A stretch of 11,872 bases of DNA from DATBDE01 sp036270095 (GTDB taxonomy: Bacteria; Actinomycetota; Thermoleophilia; Solirubrobacterales; Solirubrobacteraceae): the NCBI GenBank assembly GCA_036270095.1, contig DATBDE010000119.1:1-11872 (forward strand), given 5' to 3'. The notes under the pieces were generated by a model that worked only from the letters and a program-made list of their open reading frames with translations, was not told the origin of the DNA and did no database searches. The position numbers were made by a program, and so were the translations under genes. Below are positions 1 to 7,957 of this stretch, one piece after another. Numbering within the stretch: position 1 is the stretch's first letter; every line of letters starts with the position of its first letter.

Positions 1-218
1 GCGACCACGTTGGCGTCGCTGGCCTTGATCGCGCGCTTGAGCTCGTCGAGCTTGCCCGCCCCCAGGTAGGTGTTGGAGTTGGGCTGGTCGCGGTGCTGGA
101 CGAGCTCGCCCGCCACGGCCACGCCGGCGGTGCGCAGGAGCTCGCGCAGCTCGGCGAGGTCCTCCTCGCCGTGCTGGGCCACTTGGATCATCAGCGCTCG
201 CTGCCGTGCACGCTCCAC
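1..218 (-). CDS. hflX: GTPase HflX, N-terminal part only (runs off left edge)
   Basis: The minus strand reads a 72-residue N-terminal fragment that I recognise as the HflX N-terminal domain. It contains GEEDLAELRELLRTAGVAVA, then GELVQHRDQPN, then TYLGAGKLDELK; the last matches the family's T-Y-[IL]-G-x-G-K-[VL]-E-E-L signature. HflX is a ribosome-associated GTPase that rescues or splits stalled 70S ribosomes; its G domain lies outside the window. I chose the GTG at 218 as start, giving VERARQRALMIQ. An internal ATG at 191 is the main alternative. No Shine-Dalgarno precedes the GTG. Instead a TACACT hexamer (226-231, minus strand) lies 7 nt upstream, suggesting a leaderless transcript. In many bacteria hflX lies near miaA, and the miaA operon here ends about 1.7 kb away on the same strand, with the phosphatase gene in between. 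The family call is secure; the exact start is less so. Confidence 0.88.
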   Translation of the reverse strand, partial: MERARQRALMIQVAQHGEEDLAELRELLRTAGVAVAGELVQHRDQPNSNTYLGAGKLDELKRAIKASDANVV

Positions 219-237
219 GTCTGGCAGTGTAGGGTCG
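219..237. promoter_or_regulatory. 19-bp divergent spacer hflX/phoD-like, with leaderless-type -10 for hflX
   Basis: Only 19 bp separate the GTG of hflX from the ATG of the phosphatase gene. On the minus strand TACACT (231 down to 226) fits the actinobacterial TAnnnT -10 and sits 7 nt before the GTG, so transcription could begin at the start codon. On the plus strand AGGG at 231-234 is a weak Shine-Dalgarno for the ATG at 238. A plus-strand promoter, if present, must lie inside hflX coding DNA. No convincing -35 is seen for either gene. Confidence 0.4.
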
Positions 238-1892
<1,655 letters not shown>

Positions 1893-1896
<4 letters not shown>

Positions 1897-3062
1897 CGCT
1901 CTCCGAGGCCACGGATCCGCTCCATCGCCTCGGTAAGCCGATTGTCCGGCGTCGTCAGGGAGATGCGGAAGAAGCCCTCGCCGTTGGGCCCGTAGGCCTC
2001 GCCGGGCGAGACCACGACGCCGGTCGCGTCGAGCACGTGCTCGCAGTACTCGCCCGCGCTCGGGTAGCCCTCGGGCACGGGCGCCCAGACGTAGATCGTG
2101 CCCTTGGGCGGGGTCACCTCGACGCCGGCGGTGCGCAGGGCCTCGACCACGAGGTCGCGGCGCCGCGCGTAGTGCACGTTCATCTCGGCGTTGTCGCTGT
2201 CGGCGTCGGGCGACAGCGCGGCCACGGCGGCGAGCTGCACCGCCTCGAACATGCCCGAGTCGATGTTGGTCTTCAGCCGCCAGTACGTGTCGATGGCGGC
2301 AGCGTGGCCGAGGATGGCCGCGCAGCGCCAGCCGGTCATGTTGTAGCCCTTGGACAGCGAGAAGACCTCGACCCCCACCTCCTTCGCGCCCGGCGTGGCC
2401 AGGAACGAGGGGGCGACGTACCCGTCGAAGGTAGTCTCGGAGTAGGCGTTGTCGTGCACGACGAGCACACCGGTCTCCTGCGCGAACTCGACCACGCGGT
2501 CGAAGAAGCCCTCGGGCACGACCGCGCCGGTGGGGTTGTTGGGGTAGTTGAGGAACAGCAGCTTCGCCTTCTCGGTGATCGCGGCCGGGATGGCGTCGAG
2601 GTCGGGGGTGAAGCCGCGCTCGGGCAGGAGCGGGAGCGGGAACGGGTCGGCGCCGACGAGCAGCGGGCCGCCCGTGTACACCGGATAGCCGGGGTCGGAG
2701 GCCAGCGCCACGTCGCCCGGGTTCAGGAAGGCCAGGTTGAGGTTGAAGATGCACTCCTTGGCCCCCAGGGCGGGGATGACCTCGCGCTCCTTGTCGATCT
2801 CGACGTCGAAGCGCCGCGCGTAGAAGTCGCTGAACGCCTCGCGGAACTCGGGGCGGCCCCGGTTGGACGGGTAGTGGTGCGTGCCGGGCTCGGAGACCGC
2901 CTCCTCCATGGCGTCGACGATCACCGCCGGTGTGGGCCGGTCGGGGTCGCCGATGCCGAGCGAGATCACGTCGACGCCGGCGGCGCGCTTGGCGGCGATC
3001 TTGCGCTCGAGCTCGGCGAACAGGTACGGCGGGATCCGGTCCAGGCGGTCAGCGGGTTGCAT
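1893..3062 (-). CDS. dapL: LL-diaminopimelate aminotransferase (class I/II, PLP-dependent)
   Basis: This 389-residue fold-type I aminotransferase has its motifs in order. ISLGIGDPDRPTP (33-45) and THHYPSNRGRPEFR (61-74) bind substrate. LNYPNNPTGA (171-180) supplies the NPTG asparagine. HDNAYSE (203-209) carries the Asp that pairs with the pyridine nitrogen. SLSKGYNMTGWR (235-246) holds the Schiff-base lysine K238. FFRISL (365-370) carries the carboxylate-binding Arg R366. The opening (DRLDRIPPYLFAELERKIAA) and the SLSKGYNMTGWR block are typical of LL-DAP aminotransferases, which convert tetrahydrodipicolinate plus glutamate to LL-DAP in one step. Adjacency to dapF, the next pathway enzyme, supports this strongly. 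The ATG lies inside the end of dapF (14-bp overlap), indicating translational coupling as last gene of miaA-dapF-dapL. A related class I aminotransferase such as DapC or an aspartate-type enzyme is the main alternative. Confidence 0.86.
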
Positions 3063-3861
3063 GCAGCTCCTCGATGAACTCGTCGGCCAGCTCGCCCCGG
3101 TACACGGGGGCCGCCCAGCCGGTCAGGTTGACGTGCAGGTCCTCCTCCACCTCGACCTCGAGCTCGCCGCCGTCCAGCTGCACGGTCACGGGCGAGTCGC
3201 CGCCCGCGAGCACGTAGGCCACGGCAGCGCCGCTGGCGCCGGTGCCGGAGGCGAGGGTCTCCCCCACGCCGCGCTCGAAGATGCGGGTGCGGATCGTCCC
3301 CGGGGAGCGCTCGGCGTAGAACGAGACGTTGGTGCGGTTGGGGAAGAGCGAGTTGTGCTCGATCGGCGGGCCTACGGCCTGGAGGTCGAGCGCGTCGGGG
3401 TCGTCGACGGCGATGGCGCACTGCGGGTTGCCGATCTCGATGGCCCGGTAGCGGAAGGTGCGGCCTGCGGACTCGAGCTCGCCCTCGCCGGTCTGGCGGG
3501 CGCGGCCCATGTCCATCGTGCAGGTGGTCGGGCCGGTGATCGTGGGCCGGATCTCGCCCGCCTTCGTGGTGATCGAGAACGTGTCCGTGCGGGCGCGGTC
3601 GTGGCGGCGCAGGTAGAGGACCGCCTCGCGGGCGCCGTTGCCGGACAGCTCGGCCTCGGAGCCGTCGGGGTTGAAGATGCGCAACGCGGCGACGAAGCCG
3701 GGCTCGTCGCTGGCGGAGAGCAGCAGCACGCCGTCGGAGCCGATGCCGGTATGGGGCGCGCACAGCTTGGCCACGCGCTGGGGCGTCAGCTCGAAGGGCA
3801 GGTCCTCCTGCTCGAGGATCACGTAGTCGTTGCCCAGCGCCTGCCATTTCTCGAACGTCAC
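3049..3861 (-). CDS. dapF: Diaminopimelate epimerase, Ser/Ser active-site variant
   Basis: This 270-residue protein has the DapF fold signatures. They are KWQALGNDYVI (5-15), APHTGIGSDGVLLL (35-48), FNPDGSEAELSGNGAR (63-78), EIGNPQCAI (142-150), PNRTNVSF (174-181) and FERGVGETLASGTGAS (195-210). DapF interconverts LL- and meso-diaminopimelate in the cytosol for lysine and peptidoglycan synthesis. In the characterised enzyme two cysteines (CGNGAR and ACGSG; Cys73 and Cys217 in Haemophilus influenzae) act as acid and base. Here both are serine: TCC for Ser73 and TCC for Ser205. The usual GNPH histidine is Gln147. The reading frame is intact and other motifs are kept, so this looks like a functional variant rather than decay. 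GTG at 3861 is the start; the GTGA overlaps the miaA stop by 4 bp, implying coupled translation. Dependence on an unknown mechanism or a different diamino-acid substrate cannot be excluded. Confidence 0.85.
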   Translation of the reverse strand: MTFEKWQALGNDYVILEQEDLPFELTPQRVAKLCAPHTGIGSDGVLLLSASDEPGFVAALRIFNPDGSEAELSGNGAREAVLYLRRHDRARTDTFSITTKAGEIRPTITGPTTCTMDMGRARQTGEGELESAGRTFRYRAIEIGNPQCAIAVDDPDALDLQAVGPPIEHNSLFPNRTNVSFYAERSPGTIRTRIFERGVGETLASGTGASGAAVAYVLAGGDSPVTVQLDGGELEVEVEEDLHVNLTGWAAPVYRGELADEFIEELHATR

Positions 3862-4769
3862 GCGAGGGTGTCTAGCAACTCGTCCGCGACGTCGTCCGGC
3901 TCGCGGCCGCTGACGTCGACGAGCGTCACGTCGGGCAGCTTGCGCATCCAGGTCAGCTGGCGCTTGGCGTAGCGGCGCGTCCTGCGCTTCATCGCGTCGA
4001 CGTCGCCGCGCAGGAGCTCGTCGAACCCGAGCGCCTTGCGGGCGGTGTCGGAGGCGCCCTGCCGCGCCGCCGCTTCCACCTCCTGGGCCACGCCCGCTCT
4101 GACCATGGCGTCGACACGGACGTCGATCGTCGTCTGGAGCGCCTGGCGGTCCATGACCAGGCCGAACAGGCGGGTCGGGTGGCGGGTGTGGGTGGTCCAC
4201 AGCTCGGGGCCGCCGGGCGGCCGCTCGCCGGCGTCGAGCAGCTCGTGGGCGCGGACGAGGCGCTGGCGGTCGTGGGGGTCGATGACCGCTGCCGCTTCCG
4301 GGTCGCGGGCGGCGAGCTGCGCGTGGACGTGATGTGGCCCGGCGCTGTCGACGGCTGCTCGCCAGTGCGCCCGGCGGGCGGGGTCGGGCGGCGGGCGCAG
4401 GTCGAGCTCGGCCAGGGCGGCGCGCAGGTACAGGCCGGTGCCGCCGACGACGATGGGGCGGCGGCCGGCGGCGCGCAGGGCGTCGATCTCGTGGTGGGCG
4501 CGGGCCGCGTAGGCGCCGGCCGAGAAGCGCTCGGTCAGGGGCACGGTGCCCACGCACCGGTGCTCGAGCTCGCGCTGCTCGGCCGCGGTGGGCGCGCCGG
4601 TGAGGATCGGGAGCCCCGCGTAGACCTGCAGGGCGTCGGCGGAGACGGCGACGGGGTCGTCGCCGCGCGCGCGTAGCCGGCGGGCGAGCGCGATGGCCAC
4701 CGCCGTCTTGCCCACGCCAGTGGGGCCGAAGATGGCGAAGACCTCAGGAGCCGAGGTGGCTGGGTTCAC
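3858..4769 (-). CDS. miaA: tRNA dimethylallyltransferase
   Basis: MiaA transfers dimethylallyl from DMAPP to N6 of A37 in tRNAs reading UNN codons. The 303-residue length is normal. A P-loop-like GPTGVGKT (15-22) is followed by SADALQVY (43-50, corresponding to the DSxxxY region), VVGGTGLYLRA (107-117), DPHDRQRLVRAHEL (164-177), RKALGFDEL (244-252) and TRRYAKRQLTWMRKL (264-278). The last is the family's signature tRNA-contacting helix. The start is GTG at 4769, with GATACT on the minus strand ending 6 nt before it, which suits a leaderless mRNA; there is no Shine-Dalgarno. It is the first gene of the miaA-dapF-dapL operon and overlaps dapF by 4 bp (GTGA). Its product is the substrate of MiaB, encoded about 6 kb away on the same strand. 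The call is secure; the first few residues depend on the GTG choice. Confidence 0.93.
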   Translation of the reverse strand: MNPATSAPEVFAIFGPTGVGKTAVAIALARRLRARGDDPVAVSADALQVYAGLPILTGAPTAAEQRELEHRCVGTVPLTERFSAGAYAARAHHEIDALRAAGRRPIVVGGTGLYLRAALAELDLRPPPDPARRAHWRAAVDSAGPHHVHAQLAARDPEAAAVIDPHDRQRLVRAHELLDAGERPPGGPELWTTHTRHPTRLFGLVMDRQALQTTIDVRVDAMVRAGVAQEVEAAARQGASDTARKALGFDELLRGDVDAMKRRTRRYAKRQLTWMRKLPDVTLVDVSGREPDDVADELLDTLA

Positions 4770-4792
4770 CCGCGGAGTATCGTCAGCAGGCC
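4770..4792. promoter_or_regulatory. 23-bp divergent promoter region miaA / FIST gene with overlapping -10 hexamers
   Basis: On the minus strand GATACT (4781 down to 4776) stands 6 nt before the GTG of miaA. On the plus strand TATCGT (4778-4783) stands 9 nt before the ATG of the FIST gene. The two candidate -10 elements overlap by four base pairs, so only one polymerase could occupy the site at a time. CAGCAGG (4784-4790) may serve as a weak Shine-Dalgarno for the FIST gene. No clear -35 elements are visible. This is a motif-level inference. Confidence 0.45.
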
Positions 4793-5956
4793 ATGGCCGT
4801 ATGCATCGGCGCCGGGTTGTCCACGGAGCTCGACCCCCGGGAGGGTGCGATGGTTGCGGCCAGGCAAGCTGCCGGGGGACTGAACGGCGACCCCTGCGAG
4901 CTGGCGATCGTGTTCGCGTCGGGATCGCACCTCGCGGCGCCGGAGGCGACGCTCGAGGGCGTCCACGAGGCCCTCGCCCCCGCCGCGCTCGTCGGCTGCG
5001 GGGCCGGGGGCGTGCTCGGCCGCGGGCGCGAGGTCGAGGACGGCACCGCGGTCTCGGTCCTGGCGGTGGCGATGGAGGCCGGTCGGGCCGAGCCTTTCCA
5101 CGCCGTCGCGCGACCGGTCGACGACGGCCTGGTCGTCGAGGGGCTGCCCTCGCTGGCCGGCGCGGATGGGGTCGTGCTCGTCCCCGACCCGTACTCGTTC
5201 CCGACCGACGCCATCCTCGCCGACCTGCGCGACCGCGCCCCCGGCGTCCCCGTCATGGGCGGCGTGTCGAGCGCGCGCACCCTGGACGGCGCGGGAGCGC
5301 TGTTCTACGGCGACGAGATCGTCGAGGACGGCGCCGTGGGCCTGCGGCTCGAGGGCGTGGAGACGCTGCCCTGCGTCTCCCAGGGCGCGGCGCCGATCGG
5401 GCCCGAGCTGGAGATCACCGCGGCCGACGGGCACGTGATCGCGGAGCTGGAGGGCGCGCCGGCGCTCGAGCGCCTGCGCGAGGTGATCATGGCGCTCGAC
5501 GAGCAAGAGCGGTCCATGATCGGCGGCGGGCTGCTCGTCGGGATGGCGGTCGACTTCGACCATCCCGACCATCGGCAGCACGAGTTCCTCGTCCGGTCGC
5601 TGCTCGGTGCCGACCCCAAGGCGGGCACGGTGGCGCTGGGGGCGCGGGTGCGCCCAGGCCAGGTGATCCGCCTGCACGCCCGCGATGCCGCCTCGGCCGA
5701 CACCGACCTGCGCGAGGCGCTGGAGCTGCGCCGCGAGGCCCTGGGCGGCCGGCCCCCGGCGGGCGCGCTCGTGTTCACCTGCAACGGGCGCGGGGCGCAG
5801 ATGTTCGGCGAGCCCGACCACGACGCCGCGGTGCTCGAGCGCGAGCTGGCCGGCGCCCCGGCGGCGGGGTTCTTCGCGGCGGGCGAGATCGGCCCGGTGG
5901 GCGGCGAGAACTTCCTGCACGGGTTCACCGCCACGATGGCGATCTTCGCGCCGTAG
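4793..5956 (+). CDS. FIST domain protein (FIST_N + FIST_C sensory module, stand-alone)
   Basis: This 387-residue protein has a FIST_N domain at about 30-210. It is recognised by LAIVFASGSH (38-46), ALVGCGAGGVLGRGREVEDG (65-84) and VPVMGGVSS (152-160). A FIST_C domain at about 220-375 carries the clear signature FTCNGRGAQMFGEPDHD (328-344) and GFFAAGEIGPVGGENFLHGF (359-378). FIST domains are thought to bind small ligands, possibly amino acids, and are often fused to signalling outputs. Here there is no output domain, signal peptide or membrane segment, so it is a free cytosolic sensor or an enzyme of unknown activity. ATG 4793 fits the family start. Downstream, 40 bp away, is a short-chain dehydrogenase on the same strand, probably co-transcribed. 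The ligand is not predictable from the sequence. Confidence 0.88.
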   Translation: MAVCIGAGLSTELDPREGAMVAARQAAGGLNGDPCELAIVFASGSHLAAPEATLEGVHEALAPAALVGCGAGGVLGRGREVEDGTAVSVLAVAMEAGRAEPFHAVARPVDDGLVVEGLPSLAGADGVVLVPDPYSFPTDAILADLRDRAPGVPVMGGVSSARTLDGAGALFYGDEIVEDGAVGLRLEGVETLPCVSQGAAPIGPELEITAADGHVIAELEGAPALERLREVIMALDEQERSMIGGGLLVGMAVDFDHPDHRQHEFLVRSLLGADPKAGTVALGARVRPGQVIRLHARDAASADTDLREALELRREALGGRPPAGALVFTCNGRGAQMFGEPDHDAAVLERELAGAPAAGFFAAGEIGPVGGENFLHGFTATMAIFAP

Positions 5957-5996
5957 GGCGGCGACCAGATTTCGTCGCGCTAGGTTCCCCACGCTC

Positions 5997-6791
5997 ATGG
6001 AGGTGCGCGATGCACGGGTTCTCCTCACCGGGGCCAGCGGCGGGATCGGGCCGACGATCGCGCGCGGGCTGGCCCAGCGCGGCGCGCGGCTGGTGCTCAG
6101 CGGACGCCGCGTGGGCGCGCTGGAGGCGCTGGCGGCCGAGCTCGGCGCCGCCGAGGTCCTGCCCGCCGACCTCGCCGACCGCTCGGGCCCGGAGACGCTT
6201 GCCCGCGACGCCGGTGCCGTCGACGTATTCGTTTCCAACGCCGCTCTGCCCGCCGACGGCCAGGTCGACGACTACACGCCGGACCAGATCGATCGGGCGC
6301 TCGACGTCAACCTGCGCGCGCCGATCTTCCTCGCCCGCGCGCTGACGCCGGCCATGGTGCAGCGCGGCCGCGGCTCCGTCGTGCTCGTGGCGTCGATCGG
6401 GGCGATCGCGACCACGCCGGGCTCGGCGCTGTACTCGGCGACGAAGTTCGGGCTGCGCGGGTTCGGGCTCGCGCTGCGCCAGGACCTGCACGGGATTGGC
6501 GTCGGCGTGACCGTCATCCACCCGTCGTTCATCGACGAGGCGGGCATGTTCGCGGAGTCGGGCGTCAAGCTGCCCCCGGGTGCGCCGACCCGGAGCCCAC
6601 GCGACGTGGCCGATGCGGTGGTCCGGGCGATCGAGCGCGGCCCTGCGGAGATCATGGTCGCGCCCATCCTCCTGCGCCTGGGCACCCACCTGGCCGGGAT
6701 CGCGCCCGCGCCGGTGGCGGCGGTCAGCCGCCGCATGGGGTCCTACAAGATCCAGGCCCAGCTGGCCGAGGCGCACCGGGCGAAGCGGTAG
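5997..6791 (+). CDS. Short-chain dehydrogenase/reductase (classical SDR)
   Basis: This 264-residue protein has the classical SDR features. They are the dinucleotide-binding TGASGGIG (11-18), NAA (81-83), the structural Asn of DVNLRAP (103-109, N105), the catalytic Ser of VASIGAI (131-137, S133), and the YSATK pair Y146/K150. SGRR after the second strand (35-38) suggests preference for NADP(H). The C-terminal ~60 residues (EIMVAPILLRLGTHLAGIAPAPV) are hydrophobic, as in SDRs acting on lipids or steroids, and may form a substrate lid. ATG 5997 starts the protein just before the first beta-strand. TAGGTT at 5981-5986 could be a -10 for a very short leader, otherwise it is read through from the FIST gene 40 bp upstream. 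The substrate is unknown. Confidence 0.88.
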   Translation: MEVRDARVLLTGASGGIGPTIARGLAQRGARLVLSGRRVGALEALAAELGAAEVLPADLADRSGPETLARDAGAVDVFVSNAALPADGQVDDYTPDQIDRALDVNLRAPIFLARALTPAMVQRGRGSVVLVASIGAIATTPGSALYSATKFGLRGFGLALRQDLHGIGVGVTVIHPSFIDEAGMFAESGVKLPPGAPTRSPRDVADAVVRAIERGPAEIMVAPILLRLGTHLAGIAPAPVAAVSRRMGSYKIQAQLAEAHRAKR

Positions 6792-6807
6792 GAAAGCGGG
6801 ACGGCGC

Positions 6808-6828
6808 GCCGCGGCGAAGCCAGCCGGC
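6808..6828. terminator. Weak GC-rich hairpin between convergent SDR and mscS-type genes
   Basis: The 41-bp gap between the two convergent stops holds an imperfect hairpin. GCCG (6808-6811) pairs with CGGC (6825-6828), and GGC (6813-6815) pairs with GCC (6819-6821) around a GAA loop. Two short perfect palindromes also sit here: CGCCGCGGCG (6807-6816) and AGCCGGCT (6822-6829). No T-tract follows on either strand, so it would be at best an atypical terminator. Confidence 0.25.
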
Positions 6829-6832
6829 TCAC

Positions 6833-7864
6833 CTAAACGTGCGGCCCGCCCTGCGCCTTCGTCGGGCTGACCACGCCGTCCCGCTCGTCGCGGGCCGTGG
6901 GCCCCTTGTCGATCGCCTCGGCCGCCGACCCGTTCGGCTCGCCGCCGTTGCGGGTCACCGCCGCGATGGTCGCGAGGATCTCGTCGGCCAGCTTCGGCCC
7001 GTCGGACGGCTTGGCCGGCGTCGCGGTCACGCGGACCACGACCTCGTCGGCGTCGACCTCCTCGAGCTCGATGTGCGGCGCCGATCGCGTCTCCACCGAC
7101 ACGCGGTCGTTGAGCAGGCGCTGCACCTCGGACGGCTTGACCCCGGGGCCCAGGCGCGCGAGCAGGTCGACCGCGTCGGGCTCGCGCAGCGGCACGATCG
7201 CGCTCGAGAGCACGACGGTGTTGGGGATCATGATCGTGTCCTCGCCGCGGGCCAGATCGGTGAAGAGCAGCCCGAGCGAGGCGACCGTGCCCTCGATCTG
7301 GCCCGCCAGCGGCCCGGCCTGGAGCCGTATCCGGTCGCCCACGCGGAACGGGCGTGCGGACAGCAGCACGACGCCGGCGAACACGTTGCCGAGCGTCTGC
7401 TGCGAGGCCAGACCGACGATCACGGCGGTGAAGGCCGACGCGGCCAGCAGGGTCTCGGGTTTGAGGCCGGCGATCGACAGCGCGAAGAGCAGGACCGCGA
7501 TCCCCGCGGTGAGGCGGACGAGGAAGCCCACCGTCCCGGCGGTGGCCGGATCCATGCGGCGGAAGAGCAACGGGCCGACGGCACGGCCGAGCGCCCGAGC
7601 GATCGCCCAGCCCAGGATCAGCAGCAGGAAGACCGCGGCGATCCGAATGTGGATCGAGTAGCCCTTGATGTCGTCGCGGTAGGCGTACAGGACCACCACC
7701 CCCGCGAAGAGCGGGGCGAGGATGAGCAGCTCGCGGCGGGCACGTTTGGCCTGCTGGGCCGCTTCCTGACGAAGCTGGGCGGCCAGCCCGGCCTGCTGCC
7801 ACGAGTAGCTCTTGGTGCGGAACATCTCCGCAGCGCGGTCTCGGACGGCGGGCATCTCGCTCAT
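6833..7864 (-). CDS. MscS-family mechanosensitive ion channel
   Basis: This is a 343-residue inner-membrane protein. After a charged, Gln-rich N-terminal stretch, hydrophobic segments lie at about 46-62, 74-93 and 113-132. The amphipathic pore helix follows at about 139-168 with GLASQQTLGNVFAGVVLLSA (151-170). PFRVGDRI (172-179) then begins the cytoplasmic beta domain, as in MscS, and MIPNTVV (212-218) is the conserved beta-domain motif. Such channels open on hypoosmotic membrane tension and release solutes. The C-terminal tail (about 300-343) is hydrophilic and probably disordered. ATG 7864 was chosen; GTG 7876 and ATG 7855 are alternatives, and none has a good Shine-Dalgarno. A CACAAT hexamer 7 nt before ATG 7855 would support a leaderless start there. 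It lies downstream of, and on the same strand as, the radical SAM gene, separated by 93 bp. Confidence 0.87.
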   Translation of the reverse strand: MSEMPAVRDRAAEMFRTKSYSWQQAGLAAQLRQEAAQQAKRARRELLILAPLFAGVVVLYAYRDDIKGYSIHIRIAAVFLLLILGWAIARALGRAVGPLLFRRMDPATAGTVGFLVRLTAGIAVLLFALSIAGLKPETLLAASAFTAVIVGLASQQTLGNVFAGVVLLSARPFRVGDRIRLQAGPLAGQIEGTVASLGLLFTDLARGEDTIMIPNTVVLSSAIVPLREPDAVDLLARLGPGVKPSEVQRLLNDRVSVETRSAPHIELEEVDADEVVVRVTATPAKPSDGPKLADEILATIAAVTRNGGEPNGSAAEAIDKGPTARDERDGVVSPTKAQGGPHV

Positions 7865-7957
7865 TGTGTGTAGCACGCATGCCCAACTGCAACCCCCGCA
7901 AACAAGGTGTGCAACCGGTCACACGGCGACGGACGCTCGCGGACGTTCAGGTTTCGG
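7865..7957. promoter_or_regulatory. Spacer between radical SAM gene and mscS-type gene, with a GTGTG-N8-CACAC dyad
   Basis: This 93-bp spacer is noticeably less GC-rich than the genes. An inverted repeat GTGTG (7907-7911) / CACAC (7920-7924) with an 8-bp centre lies about 45 bp before the channel start. It could be an operator or the stem of a weak hairpin downstream of the radical SAM gene. No clear -10/-35 pair could be fixed for the channel gene. The functional call is tentative. Confidence 0.3.

Noticed and set aside
70..237. Upstream in-frame extension of the PhoD-like gene (56 residues)
   Set aside because: It lies antisense to clear HflX coding sequence, has no phosphatase similarity or signal peptide, and the family start fits ATG 238.
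3049..3861. dapF as a pseudogene because both catalytic cysteines are missing
   Set aside because: Frame, length, overlaps and all other motifs are intact; consistent Ser at both positions suggests a variant, not decay.
4693..6345. Long plus-strand open frame of 550 codons across the FIST gene
   Set aside because: Arg/Gly/Pro-rich shadow translation of high-GC DNA; the FIST and SDR frames carry all recognisable motifs.
5925..7922. Long minus-strand open frame of 665 codons
   Set aside because: Antisense to the SDR and out of frame with the MscS-type gene; low-complexity Arg/Ala/Gly composition and no motif.
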